Origin: Knoellia locipacati
GTDB taxonomy: Bacteria > Actinomycetota > Actinomycetes > Actinomycetales > Dermatophilaceae
Reading direction: 5' to 3'
Assembly: GCF_007992835.1 (NCBI RefSeq)
Contig: NZ_BKBA01000006.1
Coordinates: 40,664-104,663, forward strand
DNA: 64,000 nt
Shown here: in pieces, positions 1-9,042 of the stretch
Layout of the letters: every line of letters starts with the position of its first letter
Position numbering within the stretch: the stretch's first letter is position 1
The notes under the pieces: model-generated
Database searches by the model: none
What the model saw: the letters and a program-made list of their open reading frames with translations, nothing else
What the model was told of the DNA's origin: nothing
Made by a program: the position numbers and the translations under genes

Positions 1-1
1 C

Positions 2-262
2 CTCGTGGAGCATCCGGGCAACTGGGCCGTCCAGGCCGGGAGGGCCGGCTACGTCGCCAAGGGGGTCGCGCTGGTCGTCGTCGGCTTCCTGTTCCTCGTG
101 GCCGCGGTCCGCCAGACGCCGTCGGAGGCCACGGGTCTGGACGGCGCGCTGCACACGCTGCGTGAGGCGCCTGCCGGCCCGATCCTGCTCACCCTCGTCG
201 CCATCGGCCTGGCGGCCTTCGGCGTGTACTGCGGGGCCCGGGCGCGCTACGCGCGGGTCTGA
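2..262 (+). CDS. DUF1206 membrane protein, C-terminal part
   Basis: This is the 3' end of a gene that begins before the window; the reading frame is open to the left edge and a GTG at 5 is in frame but is not taken as the start. The visible 85 residues contain two hydrophobic segments (VALVVVGFLFLVAAV and ILLTLVAIGLAAFGVYCGA) and the Gly/Ala-rich pattern with a closing ARYARV that is typical of the DUF1206 repeat. DUF1206 proteins have several copies of such a two-helix unit and no established function. The 3' end overlaps the stop of the convergent PAP2 gene by 16 bp. Confidence 0.75.
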   Translation, partial: LVEHPGNWAVQAGRAGYVAKGVALVVVGFLFLVAAVRQTPSEATGLDGALHTLREAPAGPILLTLVAIGLAAFGVYCGARARYARV

Positions 263-951
263 GCGTCGCTGCGACCACGCCGGAGGTAGCCCCAGGCGAG
301 CAGCGCGCTGAGCACGCCGTTGACCGCGCCCATCGCGACGTCGCTCGGGTGGTGCATCCCCCGGTAGAGACGAGCGAAGCCGACGAGGAACGGCGCGAGC
401 CCGCACAGCACCATGACCACGACGCGCACGGCGGGCTGCCTGATGCGCGTGGCCATGAGCAGCAGGGAGAGGTAGAGGGCGGTCGACGCGCCCTCGTGGC
501 CACTGGGATAGCTCGACGTCGGCGGGGCCGGGTCGAGGTGGCTGACCTCGGGTCGTGCCCGGCCGACGACGGCCGTCGCGATGACGAAGACCGTGGCCTG
601 GATCGAGATCGCGAGGACCGGCACCACGGCATACCACCACTGCTTCGTACGCCACCACACGACGAGGGCCACGATCACCGCGACCCCGATGACGTACTCG
701 GTGTTGCCGATGTGGGACCAGAACATCGTGATCGTGTTCCAGGTGGGTGTCCGGTCCGCCGCGAGGCTGCGGTTCGCCGACTCCTCCCGCGTCCCGAACG
801 CCTTGAGGGGGCCACTGAGGAGCAGCCCGACGCCGACGATGAGCCCGAAGAGCACGAAGGCCGGGGCGATGGCGCGCAGGCCCGCGTCCTTGAGGGCGGA
901 GCCGACCGACGGCGCGCTCTGGTCGTCGTCGTAGCGGGTGAGGAAGGGCAT
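247..951 (-). CDS. PAP2-family membrane phosphatase
   Basis: This 234-residue polytopic protein has the three PAP2 phosphatase signature blocks: GRARPEVSH, SYPSGHEGAS and RLYRGMHHPSDV. The histidines of the second and third blocks are the expected catalytic residues. Family members dephosphorylate lipid phosphates such as phosphatidic acid or undecaprenyl pyrophosphate at the membrane. The ATG at 951 overlaps the stop of the upstream PAP2 gene (CATCA on the + strand), so the two are probably translationally coupled. The exact substrate cannot be read from sequence. Confidence 0.88.
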   Translation of the reverse strand: MPFLTRYDDDQSAPSVGSALKDAGLRAIAPAFVLFGLIVGVGLLLSGPLKAFGTREESANRSLAADRTPTWNTITMFWSHIGNTEYVIGVAVIVALVVWWRTKQWWYAVVPVLAISIQATVFVIATAVVGRARPEVSHLDPAPPTSSYPSGHEGASTALYLSLLLMATRIRQPAVRVVVMVLCGLAPFLVGFARLYRGMHHPSDVAMGAVNGVLSALLAWGYLRRGRSDAQTRA

Positions 952-1667
952 CAGGTGGGCTCCTTGCGGGTGGCGGAGTCGGGTTCGAGCGCGGGCGGGC
1001 GCCAGTCGACGTAGCCGGCATAGGAGGACAGCACGAGTCCGGCACCGAGCAGCACCCCGCCGACGACATCGGAGGGGAAGTGGACGCCGAGGAAGATGCG
1101 GTCGAGGCAGGTGACGAGGACGAAGAGGGCCGCGGCGACGACGGCGCCGACCCGGACGCCGGTGCGGCGCATGAGCGGCCAGAACAGCAGGACCATCGTG
1201 GTCGCCGCGATCGTCGCGTTGGCGGCGTGGCCGGAGGGGAAGGAGTAGCCGGGCGCGTGGGAGACGGGGTCGGCGACGATGGGGCGGGCGCGCTGGACGA
1301 TGTACTTGACGTCGAGTGCGAGGTTCCAGCCGACCATCATCGTCACGAAGGCCCAGAGTGCGCGGGTCGTGAGCTGCCGGCGGCGCCAGGTCCACAGGCA
1401 GGCGAGCGCTGCGAGGACATAGAGGTTGGTGGGGTTGCTCAGCAGCTGCCACGTGAGCAGGAACTGCCGCAGGGCCGGGTGCTCCCTCGTGACGTCGGTC
1501 GCCGTGCGGATCGCCGACGTGTCCGCGCGGATGAGCGGGTCGAACTGGGAGCGCACGAGGAACGCGAGGGCCGTGACGACCACCGCCACGACGAGGCCGT
1601 AGACGACGGCGCGGCCGACTCGTCGGAGCCGGCTCCGAGCCGGTTGCACGGACTCTTCGCTGGTCAC
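951..1667 (-). CDS. PAP2-family membrane phosphatase (paralogue)
   Basis: This 238-residue protein has a basic N terminus, a TM helix near residues 20-40 and the PAP2 blocks QRARPIVAD, SFPSGHAAN and RIFLGVHFPSDV. The motif order matches its downstream neighbour, but overall sequence is quite different, so the two are divergent paralogues or independently recruited. They form a two-gene operon with overlapping stop and start. A role in undecaprenyl phosphate or phospholipid recycling is inferred from the family. Confidence 0.87.
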   Translation of the reverse strand: MTSEESVQPARSRLRRVGRAVVYGLVVAVVVTALAFLVRSQFDPLIRADTSAIRTATDVTREHPALRQFLLTWQLLSNPTNLYVLAALACLWTWRRRQLTTRALWAFVTMMVGWNLALDVKYIVQRARPIVADPVSHAPGYSFPSGHAANATIAATTMVLLFWPLMRRTGVRVGAVVAAALFVLVTCLDRIFLGVHFPSDVVGGVLLGAGLVLSSYAGYVDWRPPALEPDSATRKEPT

Positions 1668-1720
1668 CGGGTTTGTCTATCAGAGGTTGAGTGCCCGCCA
1701 CGGCCTACGGTTCGGGTGGT

Positions 1721-2143
1721 TCACGGTTGCCCGCAGGCGGTCGCGACCTGCTCGAGGAGCCGGGCCGAGAAGGCAGGGTCGCTCGTGACGCGCTTGTCGA
1801 ACGCGGCCACCTGCTCGTCGGAGAGGCTGGGGTAGGCGGGAGCACCCTCGTAGGCGGCCGCGAGGTCGGCCGGGTCGTCGTAGACCGTGCCCTGCACCGT
1901 GCACAGGTGCGTGGCGGTCAGCCTGAGGAACTCGTCCTCGGCGCCGGGGGAGGTGCTCGCGCCCTGGGCCGACGCCGTCGTCGTCGGTGCCGACGCGTCG
2001 CTGCCGGAGGTGCTGGAGGTGCCGGAGCTGCCGGAGCTGCCGCAGGCCGCCAGCGAGACCAGGAGGGCGACGCCGACGAGCGCGCGGGTGGCCGTCCCGG
2101 CGACTGCGGCGTTTCTGGGGTTCACGGGGTTAACGGGGTTCAC
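1721..2143 (-). CDS. Small secreted lipoprotein, unknown function
   Basis: This 140-residue protein has a hydrophobic signal segment ending in the lipobox SLAACGSS, so it should be lipid-anchored on the outer face of the membrane. A low-complexity Ser/Gly/Thr linker follows, then a short C-terminal domain with two cysteines (HLCTVQG and ATACGQP). The N terminus MNPVNPVNPRN comes from a short tandem repeat of AACCCCGTG-like units at the start codon; this is unusual, and the true start may lie further in. The start overlaps the stop of the upstream secreted-protein gene by 4 bp. Function is unknown. Confidence 0.7.
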   Translation of the reverse strand: MNPVNPVNPRNAAVAGTATRALVGVALLVSLAACGSSGSSGTSSTSGSDASAPTTTASAQGASTSPGAEDEFLRLTATHLCTVQGTVYDDPADLAAAYEGAPAYPSLSDEQVAAFDKRVTSDPAFSARLLEQVATACGQP

Positions 2144-3006
2144 GGCACGACCTTGACGGTGACGGTGCCGGACAGGCTGCCGCCGGACCAGGTGGCCTTG
2201 ACCGGGAGCTGGTAGGTGCCGGCCGGGCTGTCCTGGGGGTCGATGCGGACGCCGGCCGAGTCGGTGGCGCCGACAGGCAGGCTCGTGCCCTGTGACAGCC
2301 CGCCGAAGGCGCCGTCACCGGGGTAGACGACCTCGAAGCCGGCGGGCGGGGTGACCGTGACCCGGAAGGAGTCGAGTCCGGGAGCGTTGCCCTTGAAGGC
2401 GATCGCCACCCAGCTCGGGGCGCCCGACCTCACCTGCAGTGTCGGCGTCTGCAGCGTCACCGCAGGCCCGCTGCTCGGCGCGACCTGCAGGTTGATCGTC
2501 TCCTTGACCTTGCCGGAGTTCCCCGAGCAGTTGGTGACGTTCTTGACGACGAGGTTGTCGGACTTCTTGAGGACCGCCGAGTCCTTGAGGCGGGTGAAGG
2601 TCGCCTCGAACTCCACCGGGTAGGTGCCGGCGCTCGTGGGCGCGGTGAGCCTGAAGGCCGTGTAGTCGGAGTTGGTCTCAGCCAGCGCGCTGTTGATGTA
2701 GAGCGACGAGAAGCTGCCCGTGTTGGTCGGGTGCGTGACCGTGACGTCCTTGGACTTCGTGGTCACGCGCACGTCGCACATGTCGGTGCCGGCGGACCAG
2801 ATCAGGCTGACCCAGCCCTGCTGGCCGACCTGGAACGAGGGCAGGGACCCCGTGAGGAGGGTGAGGTCGCCCTTGGTGTTGTTGGACGGGTCGTCACCGG
2901 GGTCCGAGGGATCGGCCGCTCGGGCGGCGAGCGGGGCGGCGGCGACGAGGGGCAGCAGGGCCAAGCTCGCCAGTGCTGCGAGGCGGCGGGGGCGACGGAT
3001 ACGCAC
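2140..3006 (-). CDS. Secreted protein with repeated beta-type domains
   Basis: This 288-residue protein has a clear Sec signal peptide (RRPRRLAALASLALLPLVAAA, then AARA-ADP). The mature part is rich in Thr, Ser and Val, with patterns such as AGTYPVEFEATF and AGTYQLPVKATW that recur about 140 residues apart. This suggests two related immunoglobulin-like beta-sandwich domains. Two cysteines (DMCDV and NCSG) may form a disulfide. It overlaps the downstream lipoprotein gene by 4 bp, so both probably form one exported unit. No family with known function is recognised. Confidence 0.75.
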   Translation of the reverse strand: MRIRRPRRLAALASLALLPLVAAAPLAARAADPSDPGDDPSNNTKGDLTLLTGSLPSFQVGQQGWVSLIWSAGTDMCDVRVTTKSKDVTVTHPTNTGSFSSLYINSALAETNSDYTAFRLTAPTSAGTYPVEFEATFTRLKDSAVLKKSDNLVVKNVTNCSGNSGKVKETINLQVAPSSGPAVTLQTPTLQVRSGAPSWVAIAFKGNAPGLDSFRVTVTPPAGFEVVYPGDGAFGGLSQGTSLPVGATDSAGVRIDPQDSPAGTYQLPVKATWSGGSLSGTVTVKVVP

Positions 3007-3129
3007 GAGGTCTCCGGGACAGGAGGGGCAGGAGCTACAGGATAGGTGCGCACGCGCCGTTCGGCGCGGCGGAAGGAACCGAGGGCCTGCGTATGCCGTG
3101 GGCGCGCAGACGGTGTTCGTCGTGGGGTC

Positions 3130-3540
3130 TCAGGCCGGTGGCGTCGCAGCGCGCGCCGCGGCTTGGATGCGAGGGCACTCCTGCGCCATCGCGTCGGCGA
3201 GGGCCTTGGCGCCGGAGAGCGGGCGAACCATGACGGTGAACTCGGTGATGAGGCCGTCCTCGTTGGTCGTGATGAAGTCGCACCCGTTGACCGAGACCTC
3301 CCCCACCATCGCCTCGAACACGAGCGCGCTCCTGCTGCCCTCCTCGATGGTCGAGACGTAGCGGAAGTCGGTGAACACTCGGGCGACGCCGTCGAGGATC
3401 GCGGCCGTGATCGCCTTGCCGGGGTACGGCGTGAAGGCGACCGGGCTGGTGAACACGACGTCGTCGGCGAGCAGGGCGTCGACACCGTCGAGGGTGCCGG
3501 TGGCGATCGCGGACTCGACGAGCTCACGGAAGGCCTTCAT
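3130..3540 (-). CDS. NTF2/SnoaL-like domain protein
   Basis: This 136-residue protein has the fold pattern of the NTF2-like (SnoaL) superfamily: an N-terminal helix (FRELVESAIATGTLDGVDALLADDVVF) followed by beta strands with SPVAFTPYPGK and a C-terminal FIT..EDGLITEFTVMVRP. Such cone-shaped proteins are small-molecule-binding enzymes or structural modules. Substrate is not predictable. It is divergently transcribed from the Ser/Thr kinase across about 250 bp in which I see nothing else definite. Confidence 0.7.
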   Translation of the reverse strand: MKAFRELVESAIATGTLDGVDALLADDVVFTSPVAFTPYPGKAITAAILDGVARVFTDFRYVSTIEEGSRSALVFEAMVGEVSVNGCDFITTNEDGLITEFTVMVRPLSGAKALADAMAQECPRIQAAARAATPPA

Positions 3541-3793
3541 GGGTGTTCTCCCTCAGCAGGGTGGGCTTCGTGCGGACGGGTCGAGTCTGCCCCCGGCGGT
3601 GTGCCGTGGACCTTGCGGCGCTCAGACAGGGGGCTCGTGATGTCCACGACAGGCCTGCGACCTGCGACAATGATGGTGTCGTCCCTCCGTCGTGGAGGGA
3701 ACCCTCCCTGCTCAGGATTCTCGTGACCACCCCAAGCCCCTGCCTCCCGACGCCCGGCGCTGCCCCCGCCGCAGGCGCCACGGGACCCCGCTC

Positions 3794-4729
3794 GTGAACT
3801 ACGGAAGCGGACTGCTGCTCAGCGACCGCTACCGCCTCGAGGACCTCATCGCCGAAGGTGGCATGGGTCAGATCTGGCGTGCCCTCGACGAGAGGCTGCA
3901 GCGACCCGTCGCCGTCAAGGTCCTGCGTCCCGGTGGAAGCGGCGACGAGACCTTCGTCGAGAGGTTCCGGGTCGAGGCGGTCAACTCCGCCGCGCTCCAG
4001 CACCCCAACATCGTCACCGTTCACGACTTCGGCGAGGGCGAGCACTCCGCCTTCCTCGTCATGGAGCTCATCGAGGGCCGGCCGCTCTCGACGGTCATCT
4101 CCGAGGAGGGCCCGTTGGCGCCCGACATGGCCACCGAGATCCTGCACCAGGCGGCGTCGGCCCTCCAGGCGGCCCACGAGGCCGGGGTCGTCCACCGCGA
4201 CGTGAAGCCGGCGAACATCGTCGTCGACGACGACGGCTACGCGCGGCTGACCGACTTCGGCATCTCCAAGGCGATGTCGGGCTCTGCGCTCACCCAGACC
4301 GGCGAGATGCTCGGCACCGCCCACTACCTCGCGCCGGAGCAGGTCCAGGGCCGCCCGGCGACGCCCGCCAGCGACATCTATGCCCTGGCGGTCGTCGGGT
4401 TCGAGATGATCACCGGCGACCGTCCGTTCGCGGGTGAGTCGATGATCACCACGGCCCTCGCCCACGTTGGCCAGCCGGCGCCGGAGCTCCCGGACACCGT
4501 GCCCGAGCCCCTGCGGACCACCGTGCTGGCTGGTCTGGCCAAGCTGCCCGAGCAGCGACCCGCTGACGCTGCTGCCTTCGCCGCCGCCCTGCGGCTTCCG
4601 GCGGGGACCGCCCCCGAGCACCTCGTCGAGGGAGCCAAGTCCGCCGTCAGCCCCGTGGTGTCCGGTCTCCCCGACGGGATGTTCACGCCCTACCCGCCGT
4701 CCCGCGTCAACACCGCCCAGGACGCCTGA
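3794..4729 (+). CDS. Soluble Hanks-type serine/threonine protein kinase
   Basis: Starting at GTG 3794, this 311-residue protein begins directly at the kinase fold; the longer in-frame extension to 3692 is Arg/Pro-rich and not kinase-like. Visible motifs in order are the glycine loop (AEGGMGQIW), the catalytic lysine VAVKVLR, HRDVKPANI, DFGISKA, an activation loop with Thr/Ser, and LAPEQ. The fold ends near residue 270 and the tail is short, with no TM helix and no PASTA domains, so unlike PknB it should be cytosolic. Its substrates are unknown. Confidence 0.9.
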   Translation: MNYGSGLLLSDRYRLEDLIAEGGMGQIWRALDERLQRPVAVKVLRPGGSGDETFVERFRVEAVNSAALQHPNIVTVHDFGEGEHSAFLVMELIEGRPLSTVISEEGPLAPDMATEILHQAASALQAAHEAGVVHRDVKPANIVVDDDGYARLTDFGISKAMSGSALTQTGEMLGTAHYLAPEQVQGRPATPASDIYALAVVGFEMITGDRPFAGESMITTALAHVGQPAPELPDTVPEPLRTTVLAGLAKLPEQRPADAAAFAAALRLPAGTAPEHLVEGAKSAVSPVVSGLPDGMFTPYPPSRVNTAQDA

Positions 4730-4826
4730 CCCCTCGCGATCTGCGCCCTCGCCTGACCCCCGCCTGACCCTCACCTGTCCCGCGATCCGGGGGCCACGGC
4801 ATACGCCACGTCTGAAAGGGTGAGAC

Positions 4827-6065
4827 GTGAGCACGATCGTCATCGGTGGCGGGATCATCGGCCTGACCACGGCGTACCACCTCGCCCGTGAGGGACGACC
4901 GGTGACCGTCGTCGACGCTCGCACGTGCGGGCAGGGCGCGTCCGATGTCAACGCGGGGTGGGTGGTGCCTGCGGTGAGCGGGCCCGTGCCCGCGCCGGGC
5001 ATGGTGCTGTCATCGCTCAAGTGGATGCTGCGCCGGGACAGCCCGCTGGCGATCAGGCCGTCGGTGCGGCCCGAGGTCGTGCGCTTCATGCTCGGCATGG
5101 CGCGGCACTCGAACGCGCGCGACTACCGCCGCGGGTTCGAGGCGCACCTGCGGCTGGCGGCCGGCAGCATGGAGATGTTCGACGAGTACCGCGCCGACGG
5201 GCTCGAGTTCGAGATGCAGGGCACCGGGCTGCTGCTGGCCTTCCTCGATGAGGCTCGTCTGGAGCACTACGCCGAGGACCTCGAGCTGGTTGCGGAGCAC
5301 GGCATCGAGTCGCGTGTCCTGCACGGCGACGCCGTGCGTGAGCACGAGCCGCTGCTGACGGACCAGGTCAGTGGAGGAATCCACTTCCCGGGCGAGCGGT
5401 ACGTCGACCCGGGGGCCCTGGTGTCGGCACTGTTGACACGACTGGCGGCTCTGGGGGTCGACGTCGTCGAGGACGCACCCATCGACGACGTGGTGGTGCG
5501 CGGGGACCGGGTCGTGGGCCTGTCCTCGCGTGGGCGGAGGTTCGAGAGCGACACCGTCGTGCTGGCAGCGGGGGCCTGGACCGGGGTGCTGTCGCGGCTG
5601 TTCGGCGAGCCGCTGCCGGTGCGGTCGGGCAAGGGGTACTCGATCGACGCGGCTCCGCTGGCGCTGCGCAGTGCCCTGAGTCTGTCGGAGGTCAAGGTGG
5701 CCGTCACGCCTCTCGACGGGCGGCTCAGGCTGGCAGGGACGATGGAGTTCGGCGGGCTGGACGAGACCGTCGATGCCAGGCGCGTCGCGGCGATCAGGCG
5801 GGGCCCGACGGCATACTTCCGCGGTTGGTCACCGGACGCACCGATGTCGGCGGCACGGGCCGGGATGCGGCCCGTCACCCCGGACGGGCTGCCCGTCATC
5901 GGTCGGCTGGGCCGGCTGGAGAACGCGTACGTCGCCACCGGGCACGGGATGCTCGGCGTGACGCTCGCTCCGGGCACCGCGGCGGCGCTGACCGAGCTGA
6001 TTGTGCGCGGGGTGGCGGTGCCGGCGCTGGAGCTGTTCGGCACGGGCCGGTTCCGGCGGCGGTGA
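4827..6065 (+). CDS. FAD-dependent D-amino-acid dehydrogenase-like oxidoreductase
   Basis: This 412-residue flavoprotein starts with the dinucleotide-binding motif VIGGGIIGLTTAYHL and has the DadA-like features GASDVNAGWVVP, a central GYSIDAAPL region and a C-terminal ATGHGMLGVTLAPGT FAD-contact block. DadA-type enzymes oxidatively deaminate D-amino acids to 2-oxo acids and pass electrons to the respiratory chain. The GTG start at 4827 has a weak purine-rich stretch upstream. It could alternatively be a glycine/sarcosine-oxidase-type enzyme. Confidence 0.85.
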   Translation: MSTIVIGGGIIGLTTAYHLAREGRPVTVVDARTCGQGASDVNAGWVVPAVSGPVPAPGMVLSSLKWMLRRDSPLAIRPSVRPEVVRFMLGMARHSNARDYRRGFEAHLRLAAGSMEMFDEYRADGLEFEMQGTGLLLAFLDEARLEHYAEDLELVAEHGIESRVLHGDAVREHEPLLTDQVSGGIHFPGERYVDPGALVSALLTRLAALGVDVVEDAPIDDVVVRGDRVVGLSSRGRRFESDTVVLAAGAWTGVLSRLFGEPLPVRSGKGYSIDAAPLALRSALSLSEVKVAVTPLDGRLRLAGTMEFGGLDETVDARRVAAIRRGPTAYFRGWSPDAPMSAARAGMRPVTPDGLPVIGRLGRLENAYVATGHGMLGVTLAPGTAAALTELIVRGVAVPALELFGTGRFRRR

Positions 6066-6188
6066 CGGCGGCCCCGCCGCAGGAGCACGGCCCTCGACGG
6101 TGCCCAGGTGACGGCGTCATTGCCCGCTTCGCAAACCCCTCGAGCAAAGTGGGGTCGGAGCCGAGGTCCGCGCCCTAGTGTCTGGCCC

Positions 6189-6974
6189 ATGGATTCCAGG
6201 GCTCGTGCCGGCGGGTGCCTGATGCTCGTCGCCATCGCGCTCTTCGCGTGGGCCGGCCTCGGCGTGGGTCAGAGCCGCCCGGGGGCACCTGTGATCCTGG
6301 CGAGTCTGCAGTACTTCACCAATCACCCCGAGCTGCCCGCCGAGATCTCGGTGGGCTACGTCCCGGGATCCTCGGAGGCCCTGCACGCCAGACTCAGTGT
6401 CGCGATCCCGGCCAATGCGCCCGCGAACTACACCTGGTTGCTCGCCGGTCACGGGGCGACGCGCTTCGTCCAGGCCGGCTCAGCCGGGGGTGTGCCGACG
6501 ACTGAGGGATGCACGAACAGCTCGGCCGCTGGTCTGGGATCGGTGATCACGGGCAACCGGGAGGAAGCGACCTTCGTGGGGTCTGGTGAGGCGGCGACGG
6601 GCGACTTCGCGTGGGACGTCGACTTCCCGGACAACCACCCGATTCGCAGCTTCGAGTCGTACACCCTGAACCTGGGGTCGTTCGGGGGCTTTCCCGGGAG
6701 CGTGACGTGCGTCGACAAACCTGCGTTGGTTGCGGCCGGCACCTACGGCGTGACGCTGGAGCTGCCTGAGGGTGATGCGCTCACGCAGTGGAATCCGCCC
6801 CCGACGGTGGATCTCAAACGCTTCGTCACCTGGACCGCACCGACGACGTACGTCCAGGCCGTCGCCGATGACGCGTCGGGCAAGCGACTCAACCTTCTCT
6901 TCCAGGCGATCGCGGGGATCTTGGCAGCAGCTGGACTGGGCTTGCTCCTCCCCGCCTCATGGGTACGCGTGTAG
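6189..6974 (+). CDS. Membrane-anchored extracytoplasmic protein, unknown
   Basis: This 261-residue protein has an N-terminal TM or signal anchor (CLMLVAIALFAWAGLGVG) and a C-terminal TM helix (LLFQAIAGILAAAGLGLLL), with an intervening beta-rich external domain containing two cysteines. ATG 6189 is preferred over the upstream start at 6108 because the hydrophobic segment follows it immediately. It is the last chromosomal gene before the element. The following 170 bp to the attachment site hold no recognisable gene. Function is unknown. Confidence 0.65.
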   Translation: MDSRARAGGCLMLVAIALFAWAGLGVGQSRPGAPVILASLQYFTNHPELPAEISVGYVPGSSEALHARLSVAIPANAPANYTWLLAGHGATRFVQAGSAGGVPTTEGCTNSSAAGLGSVITGNREEATFVGSGEAATGDFAWDVDFPDNHPIRSFESYTLNLGSFGGFPGSVTCVDKPALVAAGTYGVTLELPEGDALTQWNPPPTVDLKRFVTWTAPTTYVQAVADDASGKRLNLLFQAIAGILAAAGLGLLLPASWVRV

Positions 6975-7144
6975 AGGGCACCGTGTGTGGACGCCCGGTG
7001 GCCACTGGTGGCCAGGCCGGCTCAGCGGCTGGACATCTCCGCGACGGGGAGGGCCGGAAACACTCCACCGGAGGGCGCTCGCTGGTGAAAGTGCACCACG
7101 AGTGCCTTCCTGCCCGTCCCCAGCAGCGCTCGAAGAACTGAGAT

Positions 7145-7187
7145 GGAGCCGGTGACGGGAATCGAACCCGCGTGTCCAGCTTGGGAA
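7145..7187. repeat. Left attachment site (tRNA-Gly 3' remnant)
   Basis: These 43 bp are identical to 40028-40070 and correspond to the 3' half of tRNA-Gly(CCC), from the anticodon arm through the T arm to just past the acceptor end, read on the minus strand. No 5' half is present here, so this is a displaced tRNA 3' fragment and not a gene. It defines the left boundary of the element. Confidence 0.93.
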
Positions 7188-7369
7188 TCTATTGAGACCA
7201 CGCGCGAGCACGTGTCATACGCTCAATCGACTGCCCTCTACCGCCCCTCGTCGCCCCCTCCCTACCGTCACTTATGGTCCGTGCGTGGCCCGGCCTATAG
7301 GCGTCGCGCCTCCCAACCGCGCTGTCTCCCACATAGGACGGCCCGCTGCGGAGAAGACCTGGCCGAGCC

Positions 7370-7390
7370 TTCTTGGGAAAATCCCAAGAA
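7370..7390. promoter_or_regulatory. Palindromic operator before the XRE-ImmA gene
   Basis: A perfect 9-bp inverted repeat, TTCTTGGGA-AAA-TCCCAAGAA, ends 18 bp before the ATG at 7409. This size and symmetry suit a dimeric XRE-family repressor, so autoregulation by the encoded HTH domain is likely. There is no other long dyad in the preceding 180 bp. Binding is inferred from symmetry and position only. Confidence 0.7.
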
Positions 7391-7408
7391 CAGGGTACGG
7401 TCTGGGTA

Positions 7409-8500
7409 ATGGATGAGGGGATTGGTAAGCGCGTAGCCGATTCGATGCCCGAAGGTCTGCGGCAGATGGAACTCGCTGCTCGTGTCGGGATGACGCCGGA
7501 CGCCCTGTCTCGCGCACTAAGCGGAGGGCGTGCGTTCTCATCGATTGAGATCGCTCAGGTCGCAGAAGTGCTATCGGCCGACTTGCACTGGCTGATCACG
7601 GGTGAGCCTGACCCGCACCGGCTGCTGGTGGCCGCTCGGCACACGTTCGATGCCGACTCGAAGACGCGCTCAGTGCCCAGCTGGCCGAGGGACTCTGAGG
7701 TCCTTGAAGACATCGGGATGATCTACCGACAAGCAACGGCTGCGATGGCGTCGTCGGAAGGTTCAACGCTTCCGACGTCTCCGGACGCGCTACGAACGGC
7801 TCTAGGTGAAGGTTTTGTTCGCCGGTTCGCTGATCTCCTCGAGGCGAATCTCGCAGTGGACGTGGTGCGTGTCGCCGGACTAACCACGGCCTACTCCTTC
7901 ACGGTGAACCACCGAATGGTCATAGCCCTCCCGTCCACGGGCAACTGGTTCTGGGAGAACTGGTCGATGGCCCACGAGTACTGTCACCTTGCGAAGGGCC
8001 ACCACGAGGCGGGTATCGCCGACGAGGCGGAGGCGAATGCCTTTGCTGCAGAGTTGCTTCTTCCAGCTGCCGCGATGAGGGAGATGGACTGGACGGAGGT
8101 CCAAGCCCCACAGCTTGCCACTCGGGTTTGGGACTGGGGCATATCGACGGATGCCCTTGCGAAGCGACTGCAGGCCCTGAACATCCCGCGGTCGCCTTTG
8201 GTCGATGGACTCCTCGGCAAGAAGACCCAGGCGCTGCTGCGTCACCACTGGAGGCAGCCTGAAACCGAGACAGGTGACGCCATCACACTTCGGATGGATG
8301 CTGCTGCCGCAAGGCGATTTCCCGTAACGGTCCAAGATGCGCACTTGGCGTTGATCGCAGATGGGCGCACACCCAAGACAGGCCTAGCGTGGATGCTCGG
8401 TGTGCCAGCCGACGACCTCGATGTCGAAGTTCCAGTCCCCGAAACCGTTGCGGTTGAGGATCTATTGGCCGATCTGCGGACGTCACCGGAGGGCTCTTGA
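7409..8500 (+). CDS. XRE-HTH/ImmA-IrrE family metallopeptidase
   Basis: This 363-residue protein combines an N-terminal XRE helix-turn-helix (about residues 8-65: LRQMELAARVGMTPDALSRAL, then IAQVAEVLSADLHWL) with a central zinc peptidase core of the ImmA/IrrE type: HEYCHLAKGHH followed by EAEANAFAAELLLP. Such proteins derepress genes by cleaving a partner or by acting directly as repressors, and are frequent in mobile elements and toxin-antitoxin-like modules. The start at 7409 sits just behind the palindrome at 7370-7390. The stop overlaps the TTG start of the PIN gene by 4 bp, indicating a tightly coupled pair. Confidence 0.88.
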   Translation: MDEGIGKRVADSMPEGLRQMELAARVGMTPDALSRALSGGRAFSSIEIAQVAEVLSADLHWLITGEPDPHRLLVAARHTFDADSKTRSVPSWPRDSEVLEDIGMIYRQATAAMASSEGSTLPTSPDALRTALGEGFVRRFADLLEANLAVDVVRVAGLTTAYSFTVNHRMVIALPSTGNWFWENWSMAHEYCHLAKGHHEAGIADEAEANAFAAELLLPAAAMREMDWTEVQAPQLATRVWDWGISTDALAKRLQALNIPRSPLVDGLLGKKTQALLRHHWRQPETETGDAITLRMDAAAARRFPVTVQDAHLALIADGRTPKTGLAWMLGVPADDLDVEVPVPETVAVEDLLADLRTSPEGS

Positions 8501-9042
8501 GTCGGTTCTTCTTCGCCGACAACACGGTACTAGTTAATTTTGGCATCCTGGATCGGCTTGAGCTCCTGGGGAAGTTACTCAATGACAAAGGGCGCTGGTG
8601 CGCGACCGTCGCTCAAGAATGTGACGCCTCCGCGGGGGTTGAAGGGCTGGGGGTTCTGGGGAAAGCCGGGGCAGTCTTCGGCGAGCCGGAACGACCAACG
8701 CCGGCGGAACTGATCGATACGCGGGTATTGCGCGATCGCATGGCTTCGCCAGGAGATCATCGGTTCGCCCATCTCGGCGAGGCGGAGACTGTGGCGATCA
8801 TGACGCGTCGGTTTGCGACAAGCTACTTCGTAACCGACGACGTAGGTGCAGCAACCATCGCCGCGGCCGAAGGTCTCAGAGTCCTGAACACCTGGGATCT
8901 GCTGCGTGCGTTAGTCCGCTCTGGTCTGTTGGCGCGCGAAGATCTTTGGACCGACCTCGAGGCGTTAACCAGCGCCGGCCGTGGCCGCCCTCCAGGTGTG
9001 TACGGCTACAAGTCATTCAGGACATGGGTCGACCCTGCTTAG
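8497..9042 (+). CDS. PIN-domain protein, probable toxin of the XRE-ImmA pair
   Basis: This 181-residue protein begins at TTG 8497 (TTGA overlap with the preceding stop). It has the acidic PIN-fold spacing: an early Asp (FFADNTVLVNFGILDRL), a middle Glu block (TVAQEC, later GEAETVAIM) and a late TDD (YFVTDDVGAATIAA). PIN domains are Mg-dependent ribonucleases and common toxins. The C-terminal LLRALVRSGLLAREDL helix is typical of PIN relatives of the DUF3368 type. Pairing with an upstream HTH-metallopeptidase is seen in element-borne regulatory or defence modules. Toxicity is an inference. Confidence 0.72.
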   Translation: MSRFFFADNTVLVNFGILDRLELLGKLLNDKGRWCATVAQECDASAGVEGLGVLGKAGAVFGEPERPTPAELIDTRVLRDRMASPGDHRFAHLGEAETVAIMTRRFATSYFVTDDVGAATIAAAEGLRVLNTWDLLRALVRSGLLAREDLWTDLEALTSAGRGRPPGVYGYKSFRTWVDPA

